A stretch of 15,009 nt of DNA from Bacteroidales bacterium (lineage in GTDB: Bacteria > Bacteroidota > Bacteroidia > Bacteroidales > Muribaculaceae), in contig SFJG01000049.1 in the NCBI GenBank assembly GCA_004555955.1, positions 1-15,009 on the forward strand, in the 5' to 3' direction. This document shows positions 13,864-15,009 of the stretch, piece by piece. Positions within the stretch are counted from its first letter, which is position 1. Each line of letters begins with the position of its first letter. The notes below the pieces were generated by a model. That model ran no database searches. It was not told where the DNA came from and saw only the letters and a list, made by a program, of their open reading frames with translations. A program made the translations under genes and the position numbers.

Positions 13864-15009
13864 ATGAAGGCTAATAGATTCTTTAATATATTCGCAGTTT
13901 CGGCAGCCGTATGCCTCTCGTTGGCTTCTTGCTCCGAAGACGAACTCGGTCCGACAATCTTCCCCGACGTGCCGGAAGAAATCGACAAAGATTCGTACAC
14001 TTATCAGTTCGATACGTGGTTGAAGCAAAACTACCTCGACCCGTACAACCTTGAGTTTCGCTACAAGATGGAAGACGTAGGCGCCGACATGAACTACAAC
14101 CTCGTGCCTTCTACGCTCGAAAACTCTGAGCGCCTCGCCGTGCTCGTCAAATATCTCTGGTTCGAGCCCTACAACGACATCGTCGACCCGGAATTCTTGA
14201 AACAATACGGTCCGCGTATCATTCACCTTATCGGTTCGCCGGCGTTTAACCCAACCAGCGGTACGATGATTCTCGGTCTGGCTGAAGGCGGTATCAAGGT
14301 TACCCTCTTCCGCGTCAACGATATGAACTTGGAGGATATGGACAATTTGAACGAGATGTATTTTAAAACAATGCACCACGAGTTCTCACACATCCTTCAC
14401 CAAACGAAGAGTTACCCGACCGAGTTCAACCTGCTCAGCACCGGCCACTACGACTCGAGCAACTGGCAAGACCGCAACGAAGGCGTTGTTGCTTCGCTCG
14501 GATTCTTCTCGACCTATGGTAGTAGCGAAACTCGCGAAGACTTCGCCGAGACCATTGCCAACTACATCGTAAAGACCGACGAACAACTCGCTCGCCTCTA
14601 CGAATTGGCACAACGCGGTTGGGAAGTTGAAGACCCCGACGCGCTTGAACCGATTTACTCGTGCTGGTTCTATTACGAAAACAACGAAGTGAGCGACGAA
14701 AACCGCAAACTTACGTTGCCAATCGACGCTAACGACAACCGTGCTGTCGACGATAGCGACCTCAACGTTACTGTTAACGAAGACGGCACAAAATCGTACA
14801 CCCTCAAGAACAAACGTGACAGCAATGGCAAGCCAATCATCGTCTATCCGGTGGCTGACAAAGACGGCGTCGATGGCGTCAATATTCTCAACCAGAAAGT
14901 CAACATTTGCCGCAACTGGTTCAAATCTGCTTGGAACGCCGACCTGGATGCCCTCCGTGCAGAAGTGCAAAAGCGTCAAAAGAACGTCAATACCGAGTTT
15001 ACCGAGCAA
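13864..15009 (+). CDS. Zinc metallohydrolase lipoprotein associated with SusC/SusD (3' end outside the window)
   Basis: Open from ATG at 13864 to the window edge, 382 codons without a stop. The protein starts MKANRFFNIFAVSAAVCLSL and has a lipobox LASC with C23, then SEDE, an acidic stretch suggesting export to the surface. HEFSH at residues 172-176 (within MHHEFSHILHQ) is an HExxH zinc site. A downstream REDFAETIANYI (about 224-235) offers E229 as a possible third ligand, as in gluzincin peptidases. This arrangement fits the substrate-import-associated zinc metallohydrolase lipoprotein family (TIGR04549-like, related to putative zinc-binding metallopeptidases), members of which lie beside SusC/SusD genes. 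The likely job is cutting the substrate at the surface before or during import. Peptidase activity is inferred from the motif only. Confidence 0.9.
   Translation, partial: MKANRFFNIFAVSAAVCLSLASCSEDELGPTIFPDVPEEIDKDSYTYQFDTWLKQNYLDPYNLEFRYKMEDVGADMNYNLVPSTLENSERLAVLVKYLWFEPYNDIVDPEFLKQYGPRIIHLIGSPAFNPTSGTMILGLAEGGIKVTLFRVNDMNLEDMDNLNEMYFKTMHHEFSHILHQTKSYPTEFNLLSTGHYDSSNWQDRNEGVVASLGFFSTYGSSETREDFAETIANYIVKTDEQLARLYELAQRGWEVEDPDALEPIYSCWFYYENNEVSDENRKLTLPIDANDNRAVDDSDLNVTVNEDGTKSYTLKNKRDSNGKPIIVYPVADKDGVDGVNILNQKVNICRNWFKSAWNADLDALRAEVQKRQKNVNTEFTEQ

Noticed and set aside
14386..15009. Minus-strand open frame of 207 codons at the right edge
   Set aside because: It lies opposite the metallohydrolase gene, whose frame has a lipobox and HExxH. 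The antisense openness follows from the C-rich third codon positions of that gene.

Overview
The window looks like chromosomal DNA of a Bacteroidales bacterium. The evidence is a SusC/SusD outer-membrane pair, promoters of the Bacteroidetes form TTG/TTTG-N20-TAnnTTTG, acidic residues just after the lipoprotein cysteines, an N-terminally rubredoxin-tagged rubrerythrin and a Bacteroidales-type PepD. Base composition and gene content would suit a Muribaculaceae-like gut lineage, but that level of placement is inference.

Left end (1-860): the 3' part of an A/T-rich gene of unknown function with its terminator, then a 250-base gene-free stretch, then tRNA-Leu(UAG) on the minus strand with its own promoter and terminator. 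The A/T-rich DNA lies on the 3' side of the tRNA, so it may be the edge of an accessory segment. Core block (1029-7185): a sugar O-acetyltransferase (maa-like, plus strand) converges on a minus-strand pair, lgt and an MscS/YbdG-type channel, which overlap by ATGA. Next on the minus strand come a PerR-type regulator plus reverse rubrerythrin (a peroxide-defence operon with a likely autoregulatory operator), a secreted N-acetylmuramidase-like protein, and the dipeptidase PepD.

Middle (7332-8185): on the plus strand, a 52-residue one-helix membrane protein with a GTG start is followed 21 bases later by an OmpH/Skp-like predicted lipoprotein and a strong terminator. Then comes a 620-base gene-free region with two perfect 14-bp palindromes, a candidate promoter and a large hairpin in the probable leader of the next operon.

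Right end (8810-15009, running off the window): a SusC/RagA TonB-dependent transporter, a SusD/RagB lipoprotein and a lipoprotein with an HEFSH zinc-hydrolase motif, tightly packed as one operon. The third gene resembles the substrate-import-associated zinc metallohydrolase lipoproteins that occur beside SusC/SusD pairs. It suggests import of a peptide or other substrate cut at the cell surface rather than a classical glycan locus, since no carbohydrate-active enzyme is visible. Several predicted lipoproteins here (SusD, the metallohydrolase, the OmpH-like protein) would be substrates of the Lgt encoded in the same window.
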